DNA of 64,000 nt from CAMLIZ01 sp040758375 (GCA_040758375.1 JBFLWE010000004.1:1-64000); one strand, 5' to 3'. Counted from the stretch's first letter, positions 18,673 to 27,986 are shown. Notes: generated from the sequence alone by a model not told the origin. A program made the numbers and translations.

Positions 18673-19821
18673 CTACATCGAAGCCGACAGTATTTCTCGG
18701 TACTGCTCGGGCGTTGCCACGCGGGGGTTGGTCTTGTGGCAATGGTCCTTCATCGCGCCGTCGATGATGCGGTCGAAGAGATCGGACCCGACGCCCATGG
18801 CCTTGAGCCCCGTGGGCAGGCCCAGCCGCGCGTTCATCTCGCGCAAGGCCTCTGCAATCTCGGTGCCCTGGCTGCCGCAGGAACCCAGGCCCATGGCATG
18901 GGCCATGCGCTGCAGCCGGCGCTCGCGCTGCATGCTCTCGGCAGCGGCGTTGAAGCGCACCACCTCGGGCAGGAACACCGCGTTCAAGGTGCCGTGGTGC
19001 AGCTTCGGGTTGGCCCCGCCCAGGCTGTGGCTGAGCGAATGCACTGCGCCCAGGCCCTTCTGGAACGCCATGGCGCCCTGCATGCTGGCGCTCATCATCT
19101 GCCAGCGCGCCTCGCGGTCGCCGCCGTCGCGCGTGGCCCGGGCGATGTGGGCCCAGCCGCGCTCGAGGCCGTCGAGCGCGATGCCGTCGGCCGGCGGGTT
19201 GACAGCCGCGGACATGAAGGTCTCCATGCAATGCGCGATCGCGTCCATGCCGGTGGCCGCGGTCAGCAGCGCTGGCAGGCCCAGCGTGAGCTCCGGGTCG
19301 CACAGGGCGGTCTTGGGCACCAGGTGCCAGCTGTGGAAGCCGAGCTTGCGGCCGTCGTCCACGATGACGATCGCGCCGCGCGCGACCTCACTGCCAGTGC
19401 CGGCGGTGGTGGGCACCGCAATCAAGGGCGCCACCTCCCCGCTGATCCGCGTGCTGCCGCCTTCGATGGTGGCGTAGGTCTTCAGCGGGCCGGGGTGCGT
19501 GGCGGCGATGGCCACGCCTTTGGCCAGGTCGATGCAGGAGCCCCCGCCCACGGCGACCAGGCCGTCGCATCCCTGCCGGGCATACACCTCGGCGGCGGCG
19601 CGCACGGCGGCCTCGGTGGGGTTGGAGGGCGTCTGGTCGAACACCGCGTGCGGCATGCCGCCCAGCGCGCCGAGCGCGCGGTCCAGCACGCCGGCCGCGC
19701 GCACGCCCGGGTCGGTGACCACCAGCGGTTTGGCGATGCCGACGCGCTCGCATTCCGCAGGCAGCAGCTTCACAGCGCCGAAATCGAGCTGCACCTGGGT
19801 GATGTAGTAGATGAAGGCCAT
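18673..19821 (-). CDS. Iron-containing alcohol dehydrogenase
   Basis: Group III metal-dependent alcohol dehydrogenase of 382 residues, cytoplasmic. The NAD(P) site GGGSCIDLAKG and the TTAGTGSEV segment are present. Metal-ligand regions are GMDAIAHCME, GAVHSLSHSLGG and PKLHHGTLNA, all with the expected histidines. The start at 19821 (MAFIYYITQ) fits the family better than an in-frame extension to 19869. It probably oxidises an alcohol or hydroxyacid, but the substrate cannot be read from sequence. It is divergent from the HSL-type hydrolase with only 57 bases between. Confidence 0.92.
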   Translation of the reverse strand: MAFIYYITQVQLDFGAVKLLPAECERVGIAKPLVVTDPGVRAAGVLDRALGALGGMPHAVFDQTPSNPTEAAVRAAAEVYARQGCDGLVAVGGGSCIDLAKGVAIAATHPGPLKTYATIEGGSTRISGEVAPLIAVPTTAGTGSEVARGAIVIVDDGRKLGFHSWHLVPKTALCDPELTLGLPALLTAATGMDAIAHCMETFMSAAVNPPADGIALDGLERGWAHIARATRDGGDREARWQMMSASMQGAMAFQKGLGAVHSLSHSLGGANPKLHHGTLNAVFLPEVVRFNAAAESMQRERRLQRMAHAMGLGSCGSQGTEIAEALREMNARLGLPTGLKAMGVGSDLFDRIIDGAMKDHCHKTNPRVATPEQYREILSASM

Positions 19822-19878
19822 GGGTACTCGCGGTGGGGGAGGGCGCGACGAGTATGCGCTCTGGCACACTGCCGCCGC

Positions 19879-20856
19879 ATGCGGGCGACCCCGCCTTCAC
19901 CTGTCACCTTGGCTACATCACCGTTTCTCACCCCGCAGATGCGCGGCGTGCTCGACCGCATCCGCCGCGCCAACCGTCCGCCGTTCCACACCCTGCCGCC
20001 CGAGGAGGCGCGGCGCGCCTACGTGCTGGCGGCCGAGGTGCTGGAGCCGCCGCGCGCGCCGCTGGCGCGGGTGGAGGACTTCCAGATCCCCGCGGCCGAC
20101 GGCACGCCGCTGCCGGCGCGGCTGTACGCGCCTTCGCACGAGCGCCTGCCGGTGCTGCTGTACCTGCACGGCGGCGGCTTCACGATCGGCGGGCTGGAAA
20201 CCCACGACAGCCTGTGCCGCCAGCTCGGCCTGCGCAGCGGCGGGGCCGTGGTGGCGCTGGACTATCGGCTGGCACCGGAGCACCGCTTCCCCACCGCGGT
20301 GGACGATGCCTGGGCCGCGATGCGCTGGCTCTCGGAGCATGGCGACACGCTCGGTCTGGACCGCACCCGGCTGGCGGTGGGCGGCGACTCGGCCGGCGGC
20401 ACGCTGGCGGCGGTGAGTGCGCTGCACGCGCGCGACATCGGCCTGCCGCTGACGCTGCAACTGCTCATCACGCCGGGTACCGCCGCCCATGCCGATACGC
20501 CTTCGCACAGGCTGTTTGCCGACGGCTTCCTGCTCGACGCGGTGAGCATCGAGTGGTTCTTCCGCCAGTACATCGCGCCGTCGCAGCGCACCGACTGGCG
20601 CTTCGCGCCCTTGCTGGCCGACGAACTGGAAGGCGTGGCGCCGGCCTGCGTGATTCTCGCCGAGTGCGACCCGCTGGTGGACGAAGGCATCGCCTATGCC
20701 GACCGGCTGCGCCAGTCGCACGTGGCGGTGCAGCTGGAGCTGTACCGCGGCCTGACGCATGATTTCATCAAGATGGGCCGCGCGATCCCCGAGGCGGCCC
20801 TGGCACAACAGGCGGCGGCCGACGCGCTGCGCGCCGCATGGGAACTGCAGACATGA
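19879..20856 (+). CDS. HSL-family alpha/beta hydrolase (esterase/lipase)
   Basis: Cytoplasmic esterase of 325 residues in the hormone-sensitive-lipase group. The oxyanion-hole motif HGGG is in YLHGGGFTIGG, the nucleophile in GGDSAGG, the aspartate in AECDPLVDE and the histidine in GLTHDF. It is of usual length. The stop codon overlaps the next gene by ATGA, so the two are coupled. It probably hydrolyses short-chain acyl esters. Confidence 0.92.
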   Translation: MRATPPSPVTLATSPFLTPQMRGVLDRIRRANRPPFHTLPPEEARRAYVLAAEVLEPPRAPLARVEDFQIPAADGTPLPARLYAPSHERLPVLLYLHGGGFTIGGLETHDSLCRQLGLRSGGAVVALDYRLAPEHRFPTAVDDAWAAMRWLSEHGDTLGLDRTRLAVGGDSAGGTLAAVSALHARDIGLPLTLQLLITPGTAAHADTPSHRLFADGFLLDAVSIEWFFRQYIAPSQRTDWRFAPLLADELEGVAPACVILAECDPLVDEGIAYADRLRQSHVAVQLELYRGLTHDFIKMGRAIPEAALAQQAAADALRAAWELQT

Positions 20857-21716
20857 GCACGCAACGAAAAGACTTCCGCTACCTCGACCGCCTGCGCGTG
20901 CGCTGGGCCGAGGTGGACATGCAGAAGATCGTGTTCAACGGCCACTACCTGATGTACTTCGACACCGCGGTGGGCGGCTACTGGCGGGCGCTGGCGCTGC
21001 CCTACCACGACACGATGGAGTACCTGGGCGGCGACCTCTTCGTGCGCAAGGCCACGGTGGAATACGAAGGCTCGGCGCGCTACGACGACGTGCTGGACAT
21101 CGGCATCCGCTGCGCGCGCATCGGCAACTCGTCGATGAACTTCGCCGCCGGCGTGTTCCGCGGCGAGGAGCTGCTGGTCAGCGGCGAGCTGGTGTACGTG
21201 TTCGCCGATCCGGCGACACAAAGCTCGAAGCCGGTGCCGCAGGAGCTGCGCGACGTGCTGCAGTCCTTCGAGGCGGGCAAGCCGATGGTGGAGGTGCGGG
21301 TGGGCTCGTGGGACGAACTGGGCCGCGACGCGCAGGCCATCCGCCGTGCGGTGTTCATCGACGAGCAGAAGATCCCGGCCGAGATGGAATGGGACGGCGC
21401 CGACCCGAGCTGCACCCATGCGGTGGCCTACAACCGCTTCGGCGTGCCGCTGGCCACCGGGCGGCTGGCCGAGCACGTGCCGGGCGTGGCCAAGATCGGC
21501 CGCATGGCGGTGGTGCAGGTGATGCGCAGCGGCCGCGTCGGCCGCGCAGTGCTCGACGCGCTGATGGACGCGGCGCGCAGGCAAGGTTTTCACGAGGCGG
21601 TGCTGCACGCGCAAGTGAGCGCCGCGCCGTTCTACAGCCGCGCCGGCTTTGTCGAGCGTGGGCCGGCCTTCGAGGAAGCCGGCATCACCCACGTGGAGAT
21701 GGTGCGCGGCTTGTGA
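20853..21716 (+). CDS. Fusion of YbgC/4HBT acyl-CoA thioesterase and GNAT (ElaA-like) acetyltransferase
   Basis: Two-domain protein of 287 residues. Residues 1-140 are a 4-hydroxybenzoyl-CoA thioesterase-like hotdog domain (VRWAEVDMQKIVFNGHYLMYFD, with the catalytic-type Asp). Residues 145-287 are a GNAT acetyltransferase like ElaA (FIDEQKIPAEMEWDG, GRMAV acetyl-CoA region, FYSRAGF). The start at 20853 overlaps the hydrolase stop codon (ATGA); an ATG at 20838 is possible. The fusion suggests linked acyl-CoA hydrolysis and N-acetylation, or that one half regulates the other. Confidence 0.85.
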   Translation: MSTQRKDFRYLDRLRVRWAEVDMQKIVFNGHYLMYFDTAVGGYWRALALPYHDTMEYLGGDLFVRKATVEYEGSARYDDVLDIGIRCARIGNSSMNFAAGVFRGEELLVSGELVYVFADPATQSSKPVPQELRDVLQSFEAGKPMVEVRVGSWDELGRDAQAIRRAVFIDEQKIPAEMEWDGADPSCTHAVAYNRFGVPLATGRLAEHVPGVAKIGRMAVVQVMRSGRVGRAVLDALMDAARRQGFHEAVLHAQVSAAPFYSRAGFVERGPAFEEAGITHVEMVRGL

Positions 21717-21725
21717 GCGTCCGGC

Positions 21726-22679
21726 CTACGCGGCTCGCGGCCGCCGCCGGGGCACCGCCGGTTTGAGCAGTCCGCGGGCACGCTGGCGCTTCAGCGGCGA
21801 CTCCGTCGGCAACTCGCCCACTTCGCCCTCCGACACCGGCCCGGTGCTGGCCGTTTCGAGCGGCCCGTTCACCGTGTAGCGCGGCGGCCAGTCGTGCAGC
21901 GTGGAGCGGCGCAGCAGCGCCAGCTTGGAGCCGGCGGTGAAACTGCGCTCCAGCACGTGGGTGACCAGCCGCTTGTTCACGCGCTCGGTGATCACCAGCG
22001 TGGAAGAGCGCGTGCCGTAGCGCAGGTCGGGCGTGAGGATGAACGCGGGCGACAGCTCGCGCTCTCGCGCCAACGGCACGCCCGTCCTCGGCAGTTCGTC
22101 GTCGGGTGCGGGGTCGCGGTCGGCCAGGGCGGCGAACAGGTGCTGTACCAGCGTGTCCAGCGTGGTGGCCATGTCCAGCCCGGCGCGCACCTGCGCCTTC
22201 AGCCGCAATACCTTGGGCCAGGGCTCGTCGAGCGCGCCGTTGGACAGCCCGTACAGCCCTCGCTCCAGGCGCCGCGGCGACGGCGTGTCGCTGCTGCCCC
22301 AATAGCACTCGCCGAGCCGGAAGTCGGCGGCGATGACGTTGAACGGGTTGTGCCCCGACAGCGCCACCTGCATCCAGAAGCGGTCGGCCGGCAGTTCGCC
22401 GCGCAGCCACAGGGGCACGATGCCGCCTCGGCTGGGCGCCTGCGGGTCGGGCGTGATGCCGCGCCGCAGGTTGGTGACCAGGGCCAGGCGGCCGGCGGCG
22501 GTCAGCCCCAGCCAGGTGCCGCCGGCTTCGAGGTCGCGGCCGCTCAGGATGTCGGGTGCGTTGCCCGGTGACCACCAGCCCAGCCGTGCGGTCGCGCGGC
22601 CGAAGAGTTCATCGCGGTTGGCCGCCAGCACCAGCGGAAAGCGGGAGCTTTGTTCGATCGCGAGGGCTACGAGGCACAT
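21726..22679 (-). CDS. NRDE/TANGO2 family protein
   Basis: Protein of 317 residues starting MCLVALAI and containing LAANRDELF, the NRDE signature for which the family is named. The N-terminal Cys is the expected nucleophile-like residue of this fold. Further conserved features are GGTWLGL and the NLRRG region. Human TANGO2 is a member, with a debated role in heme or lipid handling; the bacterial role is unknown. It overlaps the DUF4936 gene by 13 bases, so it is in an operon with DUF4936 and ygfZ. Confidence 0.92.
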   Translation of the reverse strand: MCLVALAIEQSSRFPLVLAANRDELFGRATARLGWWSPGNAPDILSGRDLEAGGTWLGLTAAGRLALVTNLRRGITPDPQAPSRGGIVPLWLRGELPADRFWMQVALSGHNPFNVIAADFRLGECYWGSSDTPSPRRLERGLYGLSNGALDEPWPKVLRLKAQVRAGLDMATTLDTLVQHLFAALADRDPAPDDELPRTGVPLARERELSPAFILTPDLRYGTRSSTLVITERVNKRLVTHVLERSFTAGSKLALLRRSTLHDWPPRYTVNGPLETASTGPVSEGEVGELPTESPLKRQRARGLLKPAVPRRRPRAA

Positions 22680-22999
22680 GGCAGGTCGACGAATACTTCA
22701 AGGTGGCGCTGCCGATGGGCCAGCCAGGGTTTCAGCGCAGCGCACAGAGTGGCCTCGACGGCGGCCTGCAGCGCCGCGTCGACACCTTGCGCGTTCACTT
22801 GCGCATCCATCACATAGGTTTCCATCACGGTTCGTTCGCCTGCGGCCGATGGCGCGGGCGCCTGCAGCAGCCCGGCGACCAGGCCGGCATGCCGGGCGCA
22901 CAGCGCTTGCTGCGCCTGCCGTACCGCAGCGCATGCCGCGGGCAGGTCCGCCTCCGCGAGCCGATAGTAGATGAACAGCCGGCGGCTGCCGGGTTGCAT
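22667..22999 (-). CDS. DUF4936 family protein
   Basis: Small soluble protein of 110 residues with the DUF4936 look: an early IYYR strand, a central METYVM segment and RHLEVFVDLPC at the end. The family is typical of betaproteobacteria and often follows ygfZ. Function is unknown. It starts 29 bases after the ygfZ stop codon. Confidence 0.8.
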   Translation of the reverse strand: MQPGSRRLFIYYRLAEADLPAACAAVRQAQQALCARHAGLVAGLLQAPAPSAAGERTVMETYVMDAQVNAQGVDAALQAAVEATLCAALKPWLAHRQRHLEVFVDLPCAS

Positions 23000-23027
23000 G
23001 GCGTGACGCTGTTGGCAACCGGCGCGT

Positions 23028-23960
23028 CTAGGCCACCTCGAGCGGCAGCGCGTACGGCAATTCTTCGCGCTCCAGCAGCGGCCCTCCGGCGCAACCGAGG
23101 TGCAGGCGGCCGCTGTCCAGCGCGGCCAGCTTCACTTCGGCCAGCACGGCATGCCGGTGCTCGAAGCTCGCGGCATTGACCACCATGCCGGCGGGCTGAT
23201 CGGGGTCGGCGTCGTCGAACACTTCCTGCCCCGGCTGCGCCGCGGCGGCGCTGCGGAACAGGAAGCTGCGGCGCTTGATGGTGCCGCGGTACTGGCTGCG
23301 TGCCACCACCTCCTGGCCGGGGTAGCAGCCCTTGCGGAAGTTGACGCCGTCCACCGCCTCCAGGTTCACCATCTGTGGCACGAACTGCTCCACCGTGGCA
23401 GCGGTGATGCGCGGCAGGCCGCTTTGCACCTCCAGCCACGCCCAGGCCTCGTGCGGCATCGGCGGCACGTCGGGCGCGCCGGCGTCGGCCGGTGCACACC
23501 ACAGCCAGCGCGGCATGCCCTGCACGTCGGGCAGGCGCAGCACCTGCGCGGTGCCCACGCGCCCCACGCCCCATACCGCCGCAGGGGCTTCGGGCCCGAG
23601 CAGGCGGGCGGTGGCTTCGCCTGCCAGGCCGTGCAGCGGCCACTCGGCGCTGGCATCGCTCAGGCGCGCCTTGGCGCGCAGCACGAACATCGACAGGCGC
23701 TTGAGCGTGGGCGGCAGCAAGTCGGCGCTGCAGGCGAGCATGAAGGTCTCGGGCTCGGCCCGCCAGACGATGAAGCTCGCCAGCAGCCGGCCCTTGGCCG
23801 AGCAATAGCCCGCCAGCCGGGCCAGGCCGAGCGGCAGGGACCGGATGTCCTGCGTGAGCTGTCCATGCAGGAAGCTGGCGGCGTCCGCGCCTTGCACGCG
23901 GATCACGCCCCAATCCGGCAGGCGCGTGCTGCCGTGGAGTGCGTCAAGGGGGGTGGTCAT
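23028..23960 (-). CDS. ygfZ: Folate-binding iron-sulfur cluster protein YgfZ
   Basis: Tetrahydrofolate-dependent protein of 310 residues involved in repair or maturation of certain [4Fe-4S] enzymes. The signature KGCYPGQEVVAR contains the conserved Cys. Early HGQLTQDIRSL is also typical. The start at 23960 (MTTPLDAL) suits the family; the in-frame extension to 24242 overlaps mltG and is not used. It is divergent from mltG with a 49-bp spacer, an arrangement usual in Burkholderiales. Confidence 0.94.
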   Translation of the reverse strand: MTTPLDALHGSTRLPDWGVIRVQGADAASFLHGQLTQDIRSLPLGLARLAGYCSAKGRLLASFIVWRAEPETFMLACSADLLPPTLKRLSMFVLRAKARLSDASAEWPLHGLAGEATARLLGPEAPAAVWGVGRVGTAQVLRLPDVQGMPRWLWCAPADAGAPDVPPMPHEAWAWLEVQSGLPRITAATVEQFVPQMVNLEAVDGVNFRKGCYPGQEVVARSQYRGTIKRRSFLFRSAAAAQPGQEVFDDADPDQPAGMVVNAASFEHRHAVLAEVKLAALDSGRLHLGCAGGPLLEREELPYALPLEVA

Positions 23961-24009
23961 GCCGCCGATTATCATTTCCGCCCATGGTCCATGTAGCGTT
24001 GGGGTTGTG

Positions 24010-25008
24010 ATGCGGCTGCTGCGCCGCCTGTTCGTGCTGCTGGTGTTGCTCACCCTTGCGCTCGGGGCCGGTGTGGCTTGGTGGGTCAACAAGCCGCTGG
24101 CGCTGAAGACGCCCACCGTCGAGGTGTCGATCGAACCCGGCACGCCGCCGCGCGAGATCGCGCAGGCCTGGGTGCAGGCTGGCGTGCAGGCCTCGCCGCT
24201 GGCCTTGTACGAATGGTTCCGGTGGTCGGGGCAGTCGCGCAAGATCCGCGCCGGCAGCTACCAGGCCGCGCGCGGCACGACGCCGTTGCAGCTGCTGCAG
24301 AAGATGGTGCAGGGCGAAGAAATGCTGGAGCACGTGCGCCTGATCGAAGGCTGGACCTTCCGCCAGTGGCGTGCCGAGCTGGCCAAGGCGCGCTCGCTGA
24401 AGCAGTCCACGGCCGGCATGAGCGAGGCCGAGATCATGGCAGCACTGGGCTCGCCGGGCATGCCGGCCGAAGGCCGCTTCTTTCCCGACACCTATGCCTA
24501 CAGCAAGGGCGTGAGTGATCTCACCGTGATGAAGCGCGCGCACCGGGCGCTGCAGCAGCGGCTGCAGCGGGTCTGGGACGAGCGCGCCCCCGACACGCCC
24601 TTGAAGAGCATGGACCAGGCGCTGATCCTGGCGTCCATCGTCGAAAAGGAAACCGGCACCGCCACCGACCGCGGGCTGGTGGCGGGCGTGTTCACCAACC
24701 GGCTGCGCCTGGGCATGCCGCTGCAGACCGACCCGTCGGTGATCTACGGCCTGGGCGAGCGCTTCGACGGCAACCTGCGCAAGAAGGACCTGCTGGCCGA
24801 CGGCCCGTACAACACCTACACCCGCCCCGGTCTGCCGCCCACGCCGATCGCCATGCCGGGCATGGCTTCGCTGCGGGCGGCAGTGCGGCCCCAGCAAACG
24901 AGAGCCTTGTATTTCGTCGCGCGCGGCGACGGCAGCAGCCACTTCAGCGACAACCTGGCCGAGCACAATCGGGCGGTGGACAAATACCAGCGCGGGGCCT
25001 CACGTTGA
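24010..25008 (+). CDS. mltG: Endolytic peptidoglycan transglycosylase MltG
   Basis: Inner-membrane-anchored lytic transglycosylase of 332 residues that cuts nascent glycan strands and so sets their length. One N-terminal transmembrane helix (about residues 5-25) is followed by a LysM-like part and the YceG catalytic domain. The catalytic Glu is in ILASIVEKET, with EGRFFPDTY and LQTDPSVIYGLG also conserved. A GTG at 24007 is an alternative start. The stop overlaps the tmk start (TTGA). Confidence 0.95.
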   Translation: MRLLRRLFVLLVLLTLALGAGVAWWVNKPLALKTPTVEVSIEPGTPPREIAQAWVQAGVQASPLALYEWFRWSGQSRKIRAGSYQAARGTTPLQLLQKMVQGEEMLEHVRLIEGWTFRQWRAELAKARSLKQSTAGMSEAEIMAALGSPGMPAEGRFFPDTYAYSKGVSDLTVMKRAHRALQQRLQRVWDERAPDTPLKSMDQALILASIVEKETGTATDRGLVAGVFTNRLRLGMPLQTDPSVIYGLGERFDGNLRKKDLLADGPYNTYTRPGLPPTPIAMPGMASLRAAVRPQQTRALYFVARGDGSSHFSDNLAEHNRAVDKYQRGASR

Positions 25009-25619
25009 GCGGCCGTTTCATCACCTTCGAGGGCATCGACGGTGCGGGCAAGTCCTCGCACATCGAGGCCCTGGCCGACTGGCTGCGCAAGCGCGGCCAC
25101 GCCGTGCTGGTCACCCGTGAGCCGGGCGGCACGCCGCTGGCCGAGCAGCTGCGCGGGCTGTTCCTGCGCACGCCCATGGATGCGCTCACCGAGGCGCTGC
25201 TGGTGTTCGCCGCGCGGCGCGACCATTTGCGCCGGGCCATCGAGCCGGCGCTGGCCGCCGGCACCGTGGTGCTGTGCGACCGCTTCACCGACGCCACCTT
25301 TGCCTACCAGGGGGCCGGCCGCGGCTTCGATGCCCGGGTGCTGGCGCAGCTGGAGGCCTGGGTGCAGGAAGGGCTGCAACCCGACCTGACGCTGTGGTTC
25401 GACCTCGATCCGCGCGAGGCCGCGCAGCGGCGCGCCGGCGCACGCGCGGCCGACCGGCTGGAGAGCGAGGACATCGACTTCTTTGTGCGTGTGCGCGAGG
25501 GCTACTCCGCTCGTTGTGCCGCTGCGCCGCAGCGCTTCGTGCGGCTGGACGCCACCGGCGACCGCGAGGCGGTGTGGGCGCAGATCGTCGCGGCGATGAA
25601 CGCGAGGCCGTGGTGGTGA
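25005..25619 (+). CDS. tmk: Thymidylate kinase
   Basis: Phosphorylates dTMP to dTDP for DNA synthesis. The 204-residue protein has the P-loop FEGIDGAGKSS, the DR.TREPGGT region and the LID-like DRFTDATFAYQGAGRG. The start is a TTG at 25005 that overlaps the mltG stop codon, and no ATG is available before the P-loop. Its own stop overlaps the holB start (GTGA). The mltG-tmk-holB order is conserved widely. Confidence 0.96.
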   Translation: MSGRFITFEGIDGAGKSSHIEALADWLRKRGHAVLVTREPGGTPLAEQLRGLFLRTPMDALTEALLVFAARRDHLRRAIEPALAAGTVVLCDRFTDATFAYQGAGRGFDARVLAQLEAWVQEGLQPDLTLWFDLDPREAAQRRAGARAADRLESEDIDFFVRVREGYSARCAAAPQRFVRLDATGDREAVWAQIVAAMNARPWW

Positions 25620-26653
25620 GCCCGGTGCTGCCGCCTTGGCTGCAGGCGCCGTTGGCCGAGGCGCTGCAGGCCCTGCGCGGCCATGCCACGCTGGTGCACG
25701 GGCCCAGCGGCGTCGGGCAGTTCGACTTCGCGTTCGCGCTGGCGCGTGCCTGGCTCTGCGAGGCGCCGGTCAGCGGCCAGGCTTGCGGCGACTGCACCGG
25801 CTGTCACCTGATGCAGTCGCACACCCACCCCGATTTCTGCCTGCTGCTGCCGCAGGCGCTGGCCGAGGCCCTGGGCTGGTCGGCAGAGGAGGAGGCGCCG
25901 CGCGATGGCGAACGCAAGAAGGCCAAGCCCAGCCGCGAGCTGAAGGTCGAAGCGGTGCGCGATGCGATCGCGTGGTCGCAGAAGACCTCCTCGCGCGGCC
26001 GCGGCAAGGTCATCGTGATCCATCCCGCCGATGCGATGAACGCGATCTCGGCCAACGCCTTGCTCAAGACGCTGGAAGAACCCCCCAAGGGCGTGCGCCT
26101 GCTGCTCAGCACGGCCGACCCCGAACTGCTGCTGCCCACCATCCGCAGCCGCTGCCAGCGCTGGGCGCTGGCGCTGCCGCCCGCCGAGCAAGGCCTGGCC
26201 TGGCTGCGCGAACAGGGGCTGGGCGGCGCCGAGGTCCTGTTGGCTGCGGCGGGCGGGCGTCCGCTGGATGCGGTGGCGCTGGCGGCCGATGGGGTGGGCG
26301 CAGACCAGTGGGCGGCGATTCCGGGCGCGGTGGCCGCCGGCGATGCCGGGCCGCTCGCGGGCTGGCCGGTGCCGCGCGCGGTGGATGCCCTGCAGAAGCT
26401 CTGCCACGACGCGATGCGCATCGCAGTGGGCGGCGAGGCCCGCTTCTACCCGGCCGGCAGCCTGCCGGAGGGTGCGCAGCTTGGCGCGCTGAACGACTGG
26501 AGCAAGTCGCTCAGCCGTGTCGCGCGCCACGACGAACACCCGTGGAATGCCAACTTGTTGATCGAAGCGCTGGTGATCGAGGGCTCGCGGGCGTGGGCCG
26601 GCCTGCGAAAGCCCCCGGCGGCGAAACGCTTGGCTACACTCGAGCCGCGATGA
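25616..26653 (+). CDS. holB: DNA polymerase III delta' subunit
   Basis: Clamp-loader subunit of 345 residues. The degenerate P-loop GPSGVGQFDF lacks the lysine, as expected for non-ATP-binding delta'. A zinc finger CGDCTGCH lies near residue 60, followed by the SRC-type motif TIRSRCQRW. GTG at 25616 is chosen because it overlaps the tmk stop codon; another GTG lies one codon earlier. The stop overlaps the PilZ gene (ATGA). Confidence 0.95.
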   Translation: MSPVLPPWLQAPLAEALQALRGHATLVHGPSGVGQFDFAFALARAWLCEAPVSGQACGDCTGCHLMQSHTHPDFCLLLPQALAEALGWSAEEEAPRDGERKKAKPSRELKVEAVRDAIAWSQKTSSRGRGKVIVIHPADAMNAISANALLKTLEEPPKGVRLLLSTADPELLLPTIRSRCQRWALALPPAEQGLAWLREQGLGGAEVLLAAAGGRPLDAVALAADGVGADQWAAIPGAVAAGDAGPLAGWPVPRAVDALQKLCHDAMRIAVGGEARFYPAGSLPEGAQLGALNDWSKSLSRVARHDEHPWNANLLIEALVIEGSRAWAGLRKPPAAKRLATLEPR

Positions 26654-27036
26654 ACGACCCGATTCCCCGCAACCTCGGTACGCCGGCGGCCGCCACGCCG
26701 CGGCCCAGCGTGATCCAGCTCGTGTTCCGCGAGAAGGGGGCGCTGTACGCGGCCTACATCCCGCTGCTCACCGACGGCGGCCTGTTCGTGCCTACCACGC
26801 GCGAGTACAAGCTGGGCGACGACATCTACCTGCTGCTGTCGCTGCCCGACGACCCGCAGCGCTACCCGGTGGCCGGCAAGGTGGCCTGGATCACCCCGGC
26901 CAATGCCTCCGGCGGGCGCACGCAGGGCGTGGGCGTGCGCTTCCCCGGTGACGAAAAGACGCGCCAGCTGCGGCTGAAGATCGAAGAGATTCTGGGCACG
27001 TCGATCTCCTCCACGAAGCCGACACAGACGATCTGA
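26650..27036 (+). CDS. pilZ: PilZ domain protein (type IV pilus-associated)
   Basis: Small protein of 128 residues with a single PilZ domain. The VPTTREYKLGDDIYLLLSLPDD and GVGVRFPG segments resemble PilZ itself, which is required for type IV pilus assembly and often does not bind cyclic di-GMP. The N-terminal RxxxR c-di-GMP motif is not evident. It is coupled to holB by an ATGA overlap, as in other Burkholderiales and Pseudomonas. Confidence 0.88.
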   Translation: MNDPIPRNLGTPAAATPRPSVIQLVFREKGALYAAYIPLLTDGGLFVPTTREYKLGDDIYLLLSLPDDPQRYPVAGKVAWITPANASGGRTQGVGVRFPGDEKTRQLRLKIEEILGTSISSTKPTQTI

Positions 27037-27062
27037 GTTGCGGTGGCGACTAACATCTTCGG

Positions 27063-27866
27063 ATGTTCGTCGATTCGCACTGCCATCTTTCATTCCCCGA
27101 GCTGAAGGGCCAGCTCGACAGCATCCGCGCCGCGATGGCCGAGGCCCGGGTGGACCGGGCGCTGTGCATCTGCACCACGCTGGAGGAGTTCGCCGAGGTG
27201 CATGCGCTGGCCACGGCCTACGACAACTTCTGGGCCACGGCCGGCGTGCACCCCGACAACGAGGGCGTGGCAGAGCCCGACGAGCAGACGCTGGTCGAGC
27301 TGGCCGCGAAGCCCAAGGTGGTGGGGCTGGGCGAGACGGGCCTCGACTACTACCGGCTCAACGGCCGCTCGCTGGCCGAGATGGAATGGCAGCGCGATCG
27401 CTTTCGCGTGCACATCCGCGCCGCGCGCCGTACCGGGCTGCCGCTGGTGATCCACACCCGCAGCGCCAGCGACGACACGCTGGCCATCCTGCGCGAGGAA
27501 GGGCAGGGCCGGGTGCAGGGCGTGTTCCATTGCTTCACCGAAACCCTGGCGGTGGCCCGCGCTGCGCTGGACCTCGGCTTCATGATCTCGTTCTCCGGCA
27601 TCCTGACCTTCAGGAACGCGGAAGAGCTGCGCGAGGTGGCGCGCTTCGTGCCGCTGCAGCGGTGCCTGATCGAGACCGACAGCCCCTACCTGGCGCCTGT
27701 GCCGTACCGAGGCAAGATGAACAACCCCTCGTACGTGCCGCACGTGGCCGCGCAACTCGCAAGCCTGAAAGGGCTCGCGGTGGAGCAGGTGGCCCAGGCC
27801 ACCAGTGCGAACTTCGAGCGCCTCTTCGGGTTGACGGCCGCGCCGGCGGGGCGGCCGGCGGGCTGA
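27063..27866 (+). CDS. TatD family metal-dependent hydrolase
   Basis: TIM-barrel hydrolase of 267 residues related to TatD/YcfH DNases. Metal ligands are visible in DSHCHLSF near the start, GVHPD, GLGETGLDYY, VIHTRS, HCFTE and ETDSPYLAP. Closest in context to YcfH, which in many genomes follows holB and pilZ. It starts 26 bases after pilZ, so it likely belongs to the same transcript. Confidence 0.93.
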   Translation: MFVDSHCHLSFPELKGQLDSIRAAMAEARVDRALCICTTLEEFAEVHALATAYDNFWATAGVHPDNEGVAEPDEQTLVELAAKPKVVGLGETGLDYYRLNGRSLAEMEWQRDRFRVHIRAARRTGLPLVIHTRSASDDTLAILREEGQGRVQGVFHCFTETLAVARAALDLGFMISFSGILTFRNAEELREVARFVPLQRCLIETDSPYLAPVPYRGKMNNPSYVPHVAAQLASLKGLAVEQVAQATSANFERLFGLTAAPAGRPAG

Positions 27867-27986
27867 CCGGCTTGTCAGTGTTTTTCCGACAGTGCGAATG
27901 GCCGCGTGCCGACTGCAGGCGCGCGAGGCCGGCGCCTACAGTCAGACCACCGATGGAAACATCTTGCGCCTGACCGGAGACCGCCC

